Translations under genes and position numbers: made by a program | Notes under the pieces: generated by a model | What the model saw: the letters and a program-made list of their open reading frames with translations, nothing else | Database searches by the model: none | What the model was told of the DNA's origin: nothing | Origin: Xanthomonas boreopolis | Lineage (GTDB): Bacteria > Pseudomonadota > Gammaproteobacteria > Xanthomonadales > Xanthomonadaceae | Reading direction: 5' to 3' | Assembly: GCA_014654535.1 (NCBI GenBank) | Contig: BNBA01000016.1 | Location: forward strand, 13,735-77,734 | Length of the DNA: 64,000 nucleotides | Shown: positions 63,853 to 64,000 of the stretch, in pieces | Position numbering within the stretch: the stretch's first letter is position 1 | Layout: the number at the start of each line of letters is the position of its first letter

Positions 63853-64000
63853 ATGGCGTTGCCGAAAATGCACATTGCCGATGTCGCCGGCGTGCTTCGA
63901 TCCAGCGGACCCGCTATCGATGATCTGGTGGCGAGCGTGCTCCAGTCCAAGCCGCATCCGCGCGCCAGGGCTGGGCGCAGAATGATGCTTCGGGGAATGG
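63853..64000 (+). CDS. Unidentified gene, cut by the window edge
   Basis: An open frame of at least 49 codons beginning MALPKMHIADVAGVLRSS, with GGGGAGG ideally placed 6-12 nt before the ATG at 63853. The part GPAIDDLVASVLQSKPHP faintly recalls the HPxQG region near the end of IS21-type IstA transposases, but the match is short and then lost. The gene may instead be an ordinary small regulator. No function is assigned. Confidence 0.5.
   Translation, partial: MALPKMHIADVAGVLRSSGPAIDDLVASVLQSKPHPRARAGRRMMLRGM

Noticed and set aside
62352-63950. 532-codon minus-strand open frame at the right end
   Set aside because: Antisense to the DUF1624 gene, with a Gln/His/Arg-rich shadow composition.

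Overview
The window is a GC-rich stretch of gammaproteobacterial chromosome. Gene content and order (glgA-glgB-malQ-treY-glgX, kynA/hppD/hmgA, a six-gene Pha/Mrp antiporter, a DesT/DesC/DesB-like desaturase locus, ubiK-comM, speE/speA) and three families of short dispersed palindromes point to the Xanthomonadaceae/Lysobacteraceae (Lysobacter, Luteimonas or Xanthomonas relatives). That placement is inferred from content; no rRNA or tRNA gene was seen. I saw no phage, complete insertion sequence, CRISPR array or plasmid function, so most of this is core chromosome.

Layout. 1-428: no convincing gene, but five tightly packed hairpins. 429-4086: a diguanylate cyclase and a divergent DUF1302 outer-membrane protein. 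4306-15026: a glycogen/maltooligosaccharide operon (glgA, glgB, malQ, treY, a DUF2934 protein, glgX) with 4-nt stop/start overlaps; treZ, the usual partner of treY, is absent. 15180-21445: single genes (GST, two nucleotide-binding oxidoreductases, an FAD protein, a DUF2975/XRE pair, a two-domain aspartic protease). 21516-25553: a 2-oxoacid dehydrogenase operon (E1 alpha, E1 beta, an SH3-like protein, E2) ended by a strong intrinsic terminator. 26129-36231: a large secreted nuclease, then aromatic amino acid catabolism (kynA, hppD, hmgA) with a POT peptide transporter, a thioredoxin-like lipoprotein and a MarR regulator. 36253-39716: a hypothetical protein, a Ca2+/cation exchanger, and an Lrp regulator divergent from a YjeH-type amino acid exporter.

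39729-45764: the Pha/Mrp-type cation/proton antiporter (fused AB, C, D, E, F, G). 45917-50038: an epimerase-like protein, an Mpo1-like membrane protein, two small proteins, a LacI regulator and a UdgX-type uracil-DNA glycosylase. 50139-53071: a TetR regulator divergent from a ferredoxin reductase and a fatty acid desaturase. 53182-56861: CBS protein, comM, ubiK, glnK and a small RIO/Kdo-type kinase. 57193-60290: spermidine synthase and arginine decarboxylase, divergent. 60384-63527: a LysR regulator divergent from a carboxymuconolactone decarboxylase-like protein and a tautomerase, then a DUF1624 membrane protein. A gene of unknown function runs off the right edge.

The most unusual signals are: two kinds of dispersed intergenic palindrome read in frame within the E2 acyltransferase linkers; an SH3-like gene wedged between E1 beta and E2; a UdgX with the KRRLH loop of the uracil-DNA cross-linking family; treY without treZ, with a palindrome in the gap; and long inverted repeats placed inside or between operons.
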